Of a stretch of DNA of 64,000 nucleotides, positions 7,477 to 15,526 are shown in pieces; positions within the stretch are counted from its first letter, which is position 1; the number at the start of each line of letters is the position of its first letter. Below the pieces are notes generated by a model. It was not told the DNA's origin. It saw nothing but the letters and a program-made list of their open reading frames with translations, and did no database searches. The stretch is from Iningainema tapete BLCC-T55 (GTDB lineage Bacteria > Cyanobacteriota > Cyanobacteriia > Cyanobacteriales > Nostocaceae), in assembly GCF_014698965.1 (NCBI RefSeq), contig NZ_JACXAE010000013.1:124001-188000 (forward strand). The letters are read 5' to 3'. The position numbers and the translations under genes are program-made.

Positions 7477-8874
7477 CTATACCTCTTCTATTTGAATTTG
7501 GTTTCCAGCCGCTTCAGTTGCCGCTACCTCAGCGTCAACATCGAACTGCCTTGGCAGTACCTTACCCCTCTGCAGCAACAGCAGTAAAGTGCGCTGGCTG
7601 ATAAATCCTGTCTGAGCCAAGGATTCCAGCTTTTCCGTCGCTTGCGGATCGAGGGGCATTTGTAGTAGCGAATCGTCCATAGCAATACTTCCCCCCGTCG
7701 GCTCCCCGGTGTATTGCACCCAAAGTTGGAAGATTTGCTGCGCTGCACTTTCCTTGCGGCGTGCCACACCCTTGAGGTTGGCGCTAGTTTTGGTGGAATC
7801 CAGTACCACTTCTGTGGCGGTTTTTTGATGCTTGCCACTGGTGAGAAAGTCTAACGTCATTCTGTCCATCGCTGCTTCCCGATCCTTTATGTCTTCCCTA
7901 GAAGCGGCAATAGCTGCTCCACTGGGTTCGGCGAAGAAGAAGTCCCCATTTTCTGGGATGTCAATTACGGAATTTGGTCCTATTACCAGAGGCGGGACTT
8001 TCTGCAAATCGTCAGCAGTGCGAATCAGTCCCCGACGCACTGGCACTGGTAGGTTGCATTTCCTCAAAACCTCGTTTAGTTGGCTGCGCTTCTGATAATG
8101 TTCGATGTTGATTTTCGCCAGGTTTAAGAAAGGGGGTTTAGCGGAGAAAAGCTTTCCTTCAGTTACGGAATAACAAACTAGTGGAATCTCGCTGAGGCTC
8201 GTTGTGCCACTATCTACGAGGATCAATTGATTTTGCCCACCCGAACCCTCGACTATTTGATAAACCGCGTATTCACCTGGCTTGAGCACTCGGTAGTAGA
8301 TTTGTTCTACCTCGCCGAATTCCCCATCCGGCTCCAACCGTCTCTCCTGAATGGTAACTCGCTGCAGCTTGGGCTTTCCTGAAACGTAGGCGAAGCGCCA
8401 GTTGAGGATATCTCTTCGGTCAATTGCTACTAAATATGGATGGCGATCGCTTGCTAGCAAATCCGCCTGTGATTGGATGTCGGGATTATCGGGCGGGAAT
8501 TCAACCAAAATCGCGCACCAACCATCCCGCAACACCATTTGATCGGCTTCATGAAAGAATGACCAAATGTCGTTACCTTGTTGGTCGATATTGTCCTTGT
8601 TGTCTAATATGCTTTGCGCGGCGTCTTGATTCAGTGAAAAAACGCTCAAAAGTCCTGCGTAGTCTTTAATTGCAGGCTCAAATCTGTTGTCAAAAGTCGT
8701 TCTTTTGATGCGATCAGCGTAAGCTTTGGGAGGCTCCTTGGTTTCTTGCGGGAGATAAGATTTTTCAACTCCCTCCAAGTCATTCCAGCAATCCCAAAGC
8801 AGCTTCAACTTGCCGACAGCAGCAGCGGCGGCATGTGAAAGAGATAATGGTAGATTTTTCGCTTCTTGGGACAA
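7477..8874 (-). CDS. Portal protein (DUF4055-like)
   Basis: At 465 residues this has the size and pattern of DUF4055 portal proteins, which form the dodecameric ring through which DNA enters the head. The opening has a Tyr-Leu-Pro start of the first domain (YLPQETKEPPKAYADRIKR), then FDNRFEPAIKDYAGLLSVF, typical of this family; middle strands carry YRVLKPGEYAVYQI, and the C-terminal helix region contains KTATEVVLDSTKTSANLKG, the portal stem-like segment. It heads the leftward head-neck-tail run, with MuF-like and connector candidates downstream. Terminase is separate, at 13.5 kb on the other strand. Confidence 0.8.
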   Translation of the reverse strand: MSQEAKNLPLSLSHAAAAAVGKLKLLWDCWNDLEGVEKSYLPQETKEPPKAYADRIKRTTFDNRFEPAIKDYAGLLSVFSLNQDAAQSILDNKDNIDQQGNDIWSFFHEADQMVLRDGWCAILVEFPPDNPDIQSQADLLASDRHPYLVAIDRRDILNWRFAYVSGKPKLQRVTIQERRLEPDGEFGEVEQIYYRVLKPGEYAVYQIVEGSGGQNQLILVDSGTTSLSEIPLVCYSVTEGKLFSAKPPFLNLAKINIEHYQKRSQLNEVLRKCNLPVPVRRGLIRTADDLQKVPPLVIGPNSVIDIPENGDFFFAEPSGAAIAASREDIKDREAAMDRMTLDFLTSGKHQKTATEVVLDSTKTSANLKGVARRKESAAQQIFQLWVQYTGEPTGGSIAMDDSLLQMPLDPQATEKLESLAQTGFISQRTLLLLLQRGKVLPRQFDVDAEVAATEAAGNQIQIEEV

Positions 8875-8914
8875 GGCTAATAGGTGTTACGTGTCCATCC
8901 TATTAGCTGTTCCC

Positions 8915-9844
8915 CTAGTTTTCTTCTGGTTCGAGTTCGGGTTCTTTAACAGGGGAAGCGATCGCTTCTAGGTAAGTTTTTGCTCCAGCGACAAGTTTTG
9001 GTTCAATCTCTCCGATATTTGCGCCAGGAAAGAACTTTCGGTAAGCCAAAAATAATTTCTTTCTTAGAGTTGTCCCAAACTCGCTACTGCCTTCAATGAA
9101 AGCAGATGCGGCGTCTGTTAAGGTTGTATCCTCAAGCTTGACTTTGCTGAAGAAGTTGGTAAGAGTTTGCTGAATCCCTTTTTCTGTCAAATTGGGAGAT
9201 CCGGCATTTTTGCCAGACTTGACGCTGGCAAGGTCATTAATCGTTAGTTCTTCAGCCAGAATTTTGGTGGATTGCTTTTTTGCTTTTGCTGTCGTCGGTT
9301 TGTCATTGGTGGCGGTAGCGGATTCCTGGGTTGTTACCTGCTCTGCGTCCTTGAAAGATTTAGCCCATCGTAGAACAATTTGGTCGAAATGAGTTTCTGC
9401 GATCATCTCGCTTGCGTCCTCTTGCGGGTAGATGACGGCTCCAATCCTGCCAAGCATCATTTTCACTTCTTTGATTGGCTTGCTCGTTACTCTCGCTAAA
9501 GTCTCAATTTTTAAGAGCTTTGATTCTTGCGTAACGCTTTCTTGTTCTGGCTTCTCGATAATTGCAACCATGCTTGTATCTCCTAAGTTATTTTCTAATT
9601 TAGCAACAGGAGTGCCAGCGCGGTGCATGTAAATTTCGTAACCCAGCAAATTTTTGATTTTTTGAGCGATCGCTTTGGAATTTGCTGCCAGTAAAGAAGC
9701 AGTGGTATCGTCTCGATATTTAATCACCAGTATTGCTCTTCCACCCGCAATTATGAGGTATGGGGTTGTGCAGCACAAGGCAAAGCCGATTTCCAAATCG
9801 TCTTCAAAGATACGTGATAGCAGGATAGCATTATCGATTTTCAT
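8915..9844 (-). CDS. Hypothetical phage protein (309 residues)
   Basis: I do not recognise a family. The first 80 residues look like a compact alpha/beta domain (ILLSRIFEDDLEIGFALCC, then LIIAGGRAILVIKYRDD), followed by a low-complexity linker rich in Thr, Gln, Glu and Lys, and a helical C-terminal part (FFSKVKLEDTTLTDAASAF) with an acidic tail ending EPEEN. It is the first gene of the leftward block, upstream of the portal. A head-packaging, regulatory or scaffolding accessory role is possible. No catalytic motif is visible. Confidence 0.4.
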   Translation of the reverse strand: MKIDNAILLSRIFEDDLEIGFALCCTTPYLIIAGGRAILVIKYRDDTTASLLAANSKAIAQKIKNLLGYEIYMHRAGTPVAKLENNLGDTSMVAIIEKPEQESVTQESKLLKIETLARVTSKPIKEVKMMLGRIGAVIYPQEDASEMIAETHFDQIVLRWAKSFKDAEQVTTQESATATNDKPTTAKAKKQSTKILAEELTINDLASVKSGKNAGSPNLTEKGIQQTLTNFFSKVKLEDTTLTDAASAFIEGSSEFGTTLRKKLFLAYRKFFPGANIGEIEPKLVAGAKTYLEAIASPVKEPELEPEEN

Positions 9845-9904
9845 AAAGCCAACTCAAGCGGCAATCTATAATGCCTGCAAGGATTAAGAAATTCTGAAGA
9901 GGAG

Positions 9905-9940
9905 TACAACATTACCACACTTATGTTGTAATCGTATAAT
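9905..9940 (+). promoter_or_regulatory. Promoter with overlapping inverted-repeat operator
   Basis: TTACCA (9912-9917) and TATAAT (9935-9940), 17 bases apart, form a promoter. A perfect 8-bp inverted repeat TACAACAT/ATGTTGTA (9905-9912, 9923-9930) lies over the -35 and spacer, so a dimeric repressor could block it. The divergent leftward gene starts at 9844. Confidence 0.55.
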
Positions 9941-9960
9941 TTATAACTTTTTGCAGGGAA

Positions 9961-10332
9961 ATGCCTAACCTTTACATATTGAAAAACCGCAAAACGATAC
10001 TGATGGACGACGAAGAAGCTTGGTATAAATGGATATCAAAAGCCACGGATTCTGGCAAGCGCATTATTGCCTGCAACAGGCTAGACGAAGATTTACTTGT
10101 TGTGACAATGTTTATAGGCATTGATGTCCAGGTGCATGAGGGCGGCTTCCCGCTGCTATTTGAAACAACCATCAATGGCGGTAACTTTGATGGATATCAA
10201 AAAAGATTCTCTACTTACGACCAAGCAGAAGCAGAACACGCCAAAATCGTGAAGGCTCTTCTCAGGAATCTTAGATCTGTAGAGCTTTTCCCGTGCCGCT
10301 TTGAGCAACGAATTAACCAGAACATCAACTGA
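9961..10332 (+). CDS. Small hypothetical phage protein
   Basis: A 123-residue soluble protein with AGGGA before the ATG. It carries VVTMFIGIDVQ, PLLFETTINGG and a FSTYDQAEAEH segment; the last part resembles a small family often found beside phage replication or recombination genes, where the Tyr-Asp-Ala-Glu-Ala stretch is conserved. I cannot name its role. Its 3' end overlaps the start of the Xer-like recombinase by about 30 bases, so the two are probably co-transcribed from the operator-controlled promoter just upstream. Confidence 0.5.
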   Translation: MPNLYILKNRKTILMDDEEAWYKWISKATDSGKRIIACNRLDEDLLVVTMFIGIDVQVHEGGFPLLFETTINGGNFDGYQKRFSTYDQAEAEHAKIVKALLRNLRSVELFPCRFEQRINQNIN

Positions 10333-11146
10333 CGAGGCACTTATTAATATGTGGCTGCACGGGCGTCCGTTAACCACGACAGATGCTTATCGCCGCAGCG
10401 TCCAGCACTTTTTGATTTTTACAGGGAAAACGCTTTCTTTGACGGCACTAGAAGACTTGCAATCCTACGCCACGCATCTACACAATTCCGGCATAAAGGA
10501 GTCTTCCATCCGCACCAAACTTAATTCGATAAAATCCCTTTTCACCTTCGCGGCGAAACTCAATTACGTCCGCTTCAACGTCGCCGCTGCACTGCGCATC
10601 CCCAAAGGTAATTCGTCCCTGGCAGGCAGGATACTCAAGCAGCAAGAAGTACTGAAACTGGTTAATTGTCCGGGTTTGAGTTTGCGCGATCGCACTCTCC
10701 TTAAGCTCATGTACGCTACCGGGATGCGGGTCAGTGAAGCGTGTCGCCTCAAGTGGAGCGACTTTCACGAGCGGGATTCAGGGGAAGTGCAAGTCACCGT
10801 GCTGGGGAAAGGGAGCAAGTTGCGCACAGTGCTAGTGCCAATTGCGGTGTGGGTGGAGTTGGTGCAGTTGCGGAGTGAGTCCGAGTTCGTTTTTGCCACA
10901 ACGAACGGTACTGCTATTGATAGAATCATGGCGCATCGGATAATCAAAGATGCGGCGACTAAGGCGGGTGTGAATTCAAAGGTATCCGCCCATTGGCTAA
11001 GGCACTCACACGCCACGCACGCTTTAGCCAAGGGTGCGCCATTGGTGCTGATACGAGACAGTTTAGGACATAGCTCCATAGCTGTTTCGGATAAATATTT
11101 GCACGCAAATCCTACTGATTCAAGTAGCAATTATCTAGGAATTTGA
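10301..11146 (+). CDS. XerC/D-like tyrosine recombinase (internal, second recombinase)
   Basis: A 281-residue tyrosine recombinase. An N-terminal SAM-like core-binding domain (about residues 15-90) is followed by the catalytic domain: MYATGMRVSEACRLKWSD carries the first Arg, HWLRHSHATHAL the HxLRH box, LGHSSIAVSDKYLH the third box and the nucleophile Tyr. It is closer in pattern to XerC/XerD than to the element's integrase at 62.2 kb. A role in dimer resolution, DNA inversion or another recombination is inferred. TTG 10301 gives the fullest protein; ATG 10349 is an alternative. It sits at the border between the leftward and rightward gene blocks. Confidence 0.85.
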   Translation: MSNELTRTSTDEALINMWLHGRPLTTTDAYRRSVQHFLIFTGKTLSLTALEDLQSYATHLHNSGIKESSIRTKLNSIKSLFTFAAKLNYVRFNVAAALRIPKGNSSLAGRILKQQEVLKLVNCPGLSLRDRTLLKLMYATGMRVSEACRLKWSDFHERDSGEVQVTVLGKGSKLRTVLVPIAVWVELVQLRSESEFVFATTNGTAIDRIMAHRIIKDAATKAGVNSKVSAHWLRHSHATHALAKGAPLVLIRDSLGHSSIAVSDKYLHANPTDSSSNYLGI

Positions 11147-11180
11147 TATTATGTTTTATTGCTGTTTTTGTGCGTAAAAC

Positions 11181-11753
11181 ATGCCTCATGTCGCCATTGT
11201 ACAAATCAAGGGATTAACGCCTTATTCTCAGTCTAAGCCACACCAAACTGAAAAATTAAATAAAGAGTCTCCTGATGACTTTGAAAAAAGAACTTGGAAA
11301 GAAAAGTTACACTATGACGAGCAAGGTATAATATTCATCCCGCCAATGGCTTTTAAGAATTGTATTGCTGAGGCTGCCAAGTATTTGGGCAAAAAAATAC
11401 CAGGAAAAAGGGGAGCTACTTACACAAAGCACTTTGAAGCAGGCGTTTTAGTTACAGATCCAAGCTTGCTTGGAATACATAAGGATTTGATAGTTGGAGA
11501 TTGGATTTTTACCCCCTCCGATGGCGTCAAGGGGTCTGGCAAGCGAGTACACAAATGCTTTCCCATAATTCCACCAGGTTGGCAGGCGAAAGTGGAATTT
11601 TTGATACTTGATGATATTATTACTGAAGGTGTTTTCGTCGAACATCTAGAACAAGCCGGACAACTCATCGGTATCGGTCGGTTTAGACCCCGTAACGGTG
11701 GTTATTACGGACGGTTTGTGATAGAGAAGTTTGATTGGAAACAGATGAGTTAA
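11181..11753 (+). CDS. Conserved phage protein with a Gly-rich RAMP-like loop
   Basis: A 190-residue protein of a family I know from many phage early regions but without proven function. It opens with a short beta strand (VAIVQIKGLTPYSQSKPH), continues with WKEKLHYDEQGIIFIPPMA and FKNCIAEAAKYLGK, and ends with a Gly-rich GIGRFRPRNGGYYGRF (about residues 166-182). The FKNCxxEAA helix and the Gly-rich end are reminiscent of RRM-like/RAMP (Cas5/Cas6/Cas7) loops, but similarity to any nuclease is not proven. Nucleic-acid binding is an inference. It follows the Xer-like gene with 34 bases between. Confidence 0.5.
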   Translation: MPHVAIVQIKGLTPYSQSKPHQTEKLNKESPDDFEKRTWKEKLHYDEQGIIFIPPMAFKNCIAEAAKYLGKKIPGKRGATYTKHFEAGVLVTDPSLLGIHKDLIVGDWIFTPSDGVKGSGKRVHKCFPIIPPGWQAKVEFLILDDIITEGVFVEHLEQAGQLIGIGRFRPRNGGYYGRFVIEKFDWKQMS

Positions 11754-11887
11754 CGACTTCGCTCCTGTCTGCTCCACTCAGGTCTATTCCCGTCTACTCG
11801 ACTCAAGTCAACTCAAGGCAATCAATTATGAGATTTAACAGTTCTTGAGACTTCTCGTCTCCGCTCTACTCAAATCAAGGCATTTTT
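11754..11887 (+). repeat. Short degenerate CTACTCAA-type repeats
   Basis: This 134-base gap repeats short pyrimidine-rich words: GTCTACTCGACTCAAG, AACTCAAGGCA, and later CTCTACTCAAATCAAGGCA. The start and end of the stretch thus look like loose direct repeats of one word. Function is unknown; recombination or a binding array is possible. Confidence 0.4.
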
Positions 11888-12376
11888 ATGACAAAGCGTC
11901 AACCAGAAACTGAAGCTTTAATATCTTACCTCAAAACTTGTGCTGATTCCAAAGCAGTTGCCAATTACGAGGCAATATCAAATGCCGTCGGTTTTGACGT
12001 TCTCAAGAACAGGTCGCGCTTGTCAAGAGCGATAGAGGCGTTACAAAAAGACTACGGCTACGTGGCAACTTGCTTACCTCAAGTCGGATACCAATTTCTA
12101 AAGGATGGAGCAGTCATTGATACTGTTGCCAAGCAGTTTGAGTCAAAAATTAGGAACCAAGTTGAGCGAACAGAATCTCAACTACAAGCTATCGACTGGA
12201 ATCATCTTAATCCAACTGAAGTCAAAAACGCGATCGCCTGTTCAATTCGAGTGCAGGCACACCGTCAACTCACTTCACCTTTGTTCAAGCTTGCATCATT
12301 CGAGGTGGCTTCTCGAAATGACAAATTTCTGGATTCAGCCAAGGCAGCGGCGGAGCTAATGAAGGCAATCGGTTAA
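11888..12376 (+). CDS. Hypothetical HTH-like small protein
   Basis: The 162-residue protein opens MTKRQPETEALISYLKTCAD and has a likely winged-helix N-terminus (KNRSRLSRAIEALQKDYGYV, residues 36-60), followed by helices (QFESKIRNQVERTESQLQAI). I do not recognise the family. The first part resembles DNA-binding regions of small phage regulators; the rest may dimerise. It overlaps the leftward DUF6464-like gene by four bases on the opposite strand, so the two converge. A regulatory role is a guess. Confidence 0.4.
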   Translation: MTKRQPETEALISYLKTCADSKAVANYEAISNAVGFDVLKNRSRLSRAIEALQKDYGYVATCLPQVGYQFLKDGAVIDTVAKQFESKIRNQVERTESQLQAIDWNHLNPTEVKNAIACSIRVQAHRQLTSPLFKLASFEVASRNDKFLDSAKAAAELMKAIG

Positions 12377-13386
12377 CTAGGCGTCGTGGGTTCATAATGA
12401 ATGCATCCTTCACAAGGACCACATGGGTTAATTGCGCATCTGATGTATGGCGATCGCGCATTGTACTGGCAACTGGTGTCGCCTATCGCTTTTATCCCCT
12501 CGTCGCCGTATCCGCTAAAGTCAAACCCGGCAAAATGAGGCACGCGCCACATCTCCTCCAACACGGGATACTCTATTCTCTCGCTTCTTCGTAGTGTCCT
12601 GGTATTCCTGATCGGAGGTAATGGGCGAGTTGTGGCAACTTCAAGGAAGTGCCGAAGCATTTGTTCGTCTACCCCTAATGCACGAGCGCCTTGTGTAACT
12701 GCTGATTCTTCGGGATGCTCAACTCTTGACGACTGCGGCGCAAAGCTCGTCCAGATCTTTAGTATTCGCCTACTTGTGTTGACATCTATTTGTATCCGTT
12801 CACCGAGAGGAGAGAAAACAAAACGATAAGCACCATCACTTCGTGGTTGAATATCCAGGATTGCGGCTTGCAAGTGTATCCCGTCGAGTTCTATTGCGCT
12901 TCCAAGCTGATTTGATATGCGACACATTGGCGGCAACATTGTTTCAATTGTTACTCTATGACCGCCTCCCGCAAAAGTAAATAAGGTTACTTCGCTGACT
13001 GGAATTTCTACAGAAAGATCACCTTCTGTGATAGTCAAGAATTTCTGAGAGGGCGATTCGACGATTTCCCAGTATTGACAGCTATTGTTACCGTGATACT
13101 CCAAGAATCGAGAGACGACGTGGTTGGCGGCGCTTGAGTAACCCAAATTCAAAAGCATTTTCTCGTCGATGGCGTAATGGAACGCCATTGCTCTGCCGTG
13201 TATTCGCCAACAGAAGTGCAGACGCCAGCGGTGATCCATGTAATAAGCATCGACATCGATTCGTGATTCGATACGCTTTGCGATCGCCTCAATAACCGGG
13301 AGGATATTAGAAACACAAACCATATGATGCGCTGTCCGGATTCGTACTGCCCAGTTTCGAACCACTATCGTTTCAACCAGATCCAT
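12373..13386 (-). CDS. DUF6464-like protein with C-terminal Cys cluster
   Basis: A 337-residue protein whose last about 50 residues read YNARSPYIRCAINPCGP then CEGCIHYE. YNARSPYxRCAxNPxGPCxxC is the mark of DUF6464, a cyanobacterial domain of unknown function with likely metal-binding Cys residues. The larger N-terminal part has no motif I recognise. I chose ATG 13386 with GGAG just before; GTG 13398 is also possible. Its promoter is well placed at 13416-13443. In the phage it may be an adopted host regulator or a packaging-region accessory. Function unknown. Confidence 0.6.
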   Translation of the reverse strand: MDLVETIVVRNWAVRIRTAHHMVCVSNILPVIEAIAKRIESRIDVDAYYMDHRWRLHFCWRIHGRAMAFHYAIDEKMLLNLGYSSAANHVVSRFLEYHGNNSCQYWEIVESPSQKFLTITEGDLSVEIPVSEVTLFTFAGGGHRVTIETMLPPMCRISNQLGSAIELDGIHLQAAILDIQPRSDGAYRFVFSPLGERIQIDVNTSRRILKIWTSFAPQSSRVEHPEESAVTQGARALGVDEQMLRHFLEVATTRPLPPIRNTRTLRRSERIEYPVLEEMWRVPHFAGFDFSGYGDEGIKAIGDTSCQYNARSPYIRCAINPCGPCEGCIHYEPTTPS

Positions 13387-13415
13387 TGCGCTCCACACCT
13401 CTTAAACCTAGTTGA

Positions 13416-13443
13416 ATTATACCTTATCCAAAATTTCGGACAA
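13416..13443 (-). promoter_or_regulatory. Leftward promoter for the DUF6464-like gene
   Basis: On the minus strand TTGTCC and TATAAT are 16 bases apart, and TATAAT lies about 30 bases before the ATG at 13386. Confidence 0.6.
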
Positions 13444-13452
13444 ATCAGACAA

Positions 13453-13489
13453 AAAGCCAGAAGCTTTGTATATAGGGAATTCTGGCTTT
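13453..13489 (-). terminator. Hairpin with leftward T run, possible insulator
   Basis: Perfect 10-bp stem AAAGCCAGAA/TTCTGGCTTT; on the minus strand it is followed by a run of five T. It lies upstream of the leftward promoter and would stop antisense transcription coming from the terminase genes. Confidence 0.45.
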
Positions 13490-13525
13490 ACCTCCCGCTT
13501 GAGATTCGTACTTAATTTCTAAATA

Positions 13526-14011
13526 ATGTCCAGGAGCAAAGACACAGACAAAATAAAGCTCGCCGAAGCCAAATTCATCACAGGTGAATCACCAGAAGAC
13601 ATTGCCGTGCAACTTGGTGTCACTCGGCGCACCATCGATAGATGGGCAATGGATGGCAACTGGCGCAACTTGCGAGAAGCGAATTCGCAGACTAACGTTG
13701 TTCCCATCACATCACGGCAACCAAAACCCAAAACCCAGCATCCATTGCCTGCTTTTCACTCTATTCGCCATGCAAAAATAGACGACTTGGAGATTATCGA
13801 ATCAGCACTCTCTCAGTTGCACGCATCGCTACCAGAAGCTGAAGACAAATCCAAAGGCGCTCTTGCGGGCGCGATCGCACGTCTTGTAGAACTTCGTCGC
13901 AAGCTACAGCCCGAAACCGTGCGCGAATTGGCGGAACGAGCAATTGAGTTAGGCGTTGGTCCCGATGAGTTTCTCCAGGAGTTAAGGAATGCGTGGGCAA
14001 GAAGAGCATAA
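13526..14011 (+). CDS. terS: Terminase small subunit
   Basis: A 161-residue protein, probably the DNA-recognition subunit of the packaging motor. Residues 18-45 form a helix-turn-helix (GESPEDIAVQLGVTRRTIDRW) followed by AMDGNWRNLRE, the standard N-terminus of many small terminases. The middle is a basic linker (SRQPKPKTQHP) and the rest is helical, with a likely oligomerisation coil (AGAIARLVELRRKLQPETV). It overlaps the large-subunit gene by 19 bases. Together they cut and pump genome concatemers into proheads. Confidence 0.85.
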   Translation: MSRSKDTDKIKLAEAKFITGESPEDIAVQLGVTRRTIDRWAMDGNWRNLREANSQTNVVPITSRQPKPKTQHPLPAFHSIRHAKIDDLEIIESALSQLHASLPEAEDKSKGALAGAIARLVELRRKLQPETVRELAERAIELGVGPDEFLQELRNAWARRA

Positions 14012-15432
14012 GGCAACAGTGGGAAGATGCGCTCTCACTGCTGGAAGCTGAAAACAGTGACGATCGCCGCATTCTCAGCTTTCATGAATTTGTTGACAAG
14101 GTTTACCCTCGCTACAAGTGGTATCGCCATTGTCAAGTTTTAGCTAACGTACTACAGCGTGTAGCAGATGGGGACTTAAAACGAGTAATGGTATTTTTAC
14201 CTCCTCGGCACGGTAAGAGCGTGCTAGTTTCCAAACTTTTCCCCGGCTACTTACTCTACCGTCACCCACAAAAATGGGTAGGTTTAAATTCTTATGCTGC
14301 CGAACTTTCTTACACCTTTTCCCGCGCATCTCGCGACGCTTATAGGGAAATGGGCGGAAAAATGCGTGATGACGCGGCAGCTGTCAAGAACTGGGAAACT
14401 CCGGACGGCGGAGGATGCTGGGCAGCAGGCGTGGGCGGTCCGATCACTGGTAAGGGTTTTGGTAGTGCAGGTATAATCGACGACCCACTAAAAAATGCCA
14501 AAGAAGCCTTATCCGCTACTATCAAACGCGGACATCAAGACTGGTACGGCTCGACTTTCTACACCAGAGGTGAGCCGGACGCCCCAATTATCTTGGTAAT
14601 GACGCGGTGGGCAGAAGATGATCTTGCAGGTTGGCTACTGCAGCAAGAACTAGAAGATGAGCCAGAACACTGGCATATTGTCAACTTCGAGGCAATCAAA
14701 GAGGATTGTCCGCCGAAATTTCCATCTACTTGCACTGTTGAGCCGGATTGGCGAAGCCCTGGAGAAGCACTTTGTCCGGAGCGCTTCGACTTACCTAAAC
14801 TCAATCGACTGCAAAAACGACTGGGAAGCTACTTCTTTCAAGCGCTTTACCAACAACACCCATCACCGGCGGAAGGTAATTACTTTAAGCGATCCTGGTG
14901 GCAGTTTTACAAAGTTGCCCCCAGCGACTTTGACATAGTTATTCAGTCCTGGGATTGCGCTTTTAAAGAAACCAATACCTCGGACTACGTGGTAGGGCAA
15001 GTCTGGGGTAAGCGCGGTGGACAGTTTTATTTGCTGGATCAAGTGCGTGCGCGAATGGATATCAACGCTACGCTACAAGCCATTCGCGCCATGTCCGCCA
15101 AATACCCCAATTCCACTGCCAAATTAATCGAGGACAAGGCGAACGGCACAGCTGTGATTGACTTGCTGAAGCGAGAAATACCGGGGTTAATTCCCATCGA
15201 ACCAGAAGGGGGTAAGCAAGTTCGAGCCGTGGCGATCGCTCCCTATGTGGAAGCTGGTAACGTTTTTCTGCCCGAATCAACTAGCTGGGTAGGAGATTAT
15301 ATTCAAGAATTCAGTGTTTTTCCTAACGGCTCTAACGACGATCAGGTTGACAGCACTAGTCAAAGTATTATCTGGCTGTCAAGTAGAATTAGCTGCTGGT
15401 CGATCAGCCATGAAAATTCGTGGGGCACTTAA
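13993..15432 (+). CDS. terL: Terminase large subunit
   Basis: The packaging ATPase/nuclease, 479 residues. The Walker A motif is PPRHGKSVL (about residue 73-81). The ATPase part includes ILVMTRWAEDDLAG. The RNase H-like nuclease part begins QSWDCAFKETNTSDYVVGQ, where the first Asp of the nuclease sits, and has LIEDKANGTAVIDLL (second acidic patch) and NDDQVDSTSQ (third) near the end. This layout matches TIGR01630-type large terminases. It overlaps the small subunit. The portal that should dock it lies 5 kb away on the opposite strand. Confidence 0.9.
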   Translation: MGKKSIRQQWEDALSLLEAENSDDRRILSFHEFVDKVYPRYKWYRHCQVLANVLQRVADGDLKRVMVFLPPRHGKSVLVSKLFPGYLLYRHPQKWVGLNSYAAELSYTFSRASRDAYREMGGKMRDDAAAVKNWETPDGGGCWAAGVGGPITGKGFGSAGIIDDPLKNAKEALSATIKRGHQDWYGSTFYTRGEPDAPIILVMTRWAEDDLAGWLLQQELEDEPEHWHIVNFEAIKEDCPPKFPSTCTVEPDWRSPGEALCPERFDLPKLNRLQKRLGSYFFQALYQQHPSPAEGNYFKRSWWQFYKVAPSDFDIVIQSWDCAFKETNTSDYVVGQVWGKRGGQFYLLDQVRARMDINATLQAIRAMSAKYPNSTAKLIEDKANGTAVIDLLKREIPGLIPIEPEGGKQVRAVAIAPYVEAGNVFLPESTSWVGDYIQEFSVFPNGSNDDQVDSTSQSIIWLSSRISCWSISHENSWGT

Positions 15433-15475
15433 AATTATTAAAAAATAATTAAACTCAAGTACCTCTACTGAGTTA

Positions 15476-15511
15476 AATATTATCTCAGTAAAGTTAATCT
15501 GAGATAATATT
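15476..15511. promoter_or_regulatory. Perfect 13-bp inverted repeat before the sigma factor gene
   Basis: Arms AATATTATCTCAG (15476-15488) and CTGAGATAATATT (15499-15511) with a 10-base spacer end 15 bases before the sigma gene ATG. A second, smaller pair AACTCA/TGAGTT lies at 15452-15474. Operator or terminator of the terminase operon; no T run follows. Confidence 0.55.
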
Positions 15512-15526
15512 CCTCAATAACTAATT

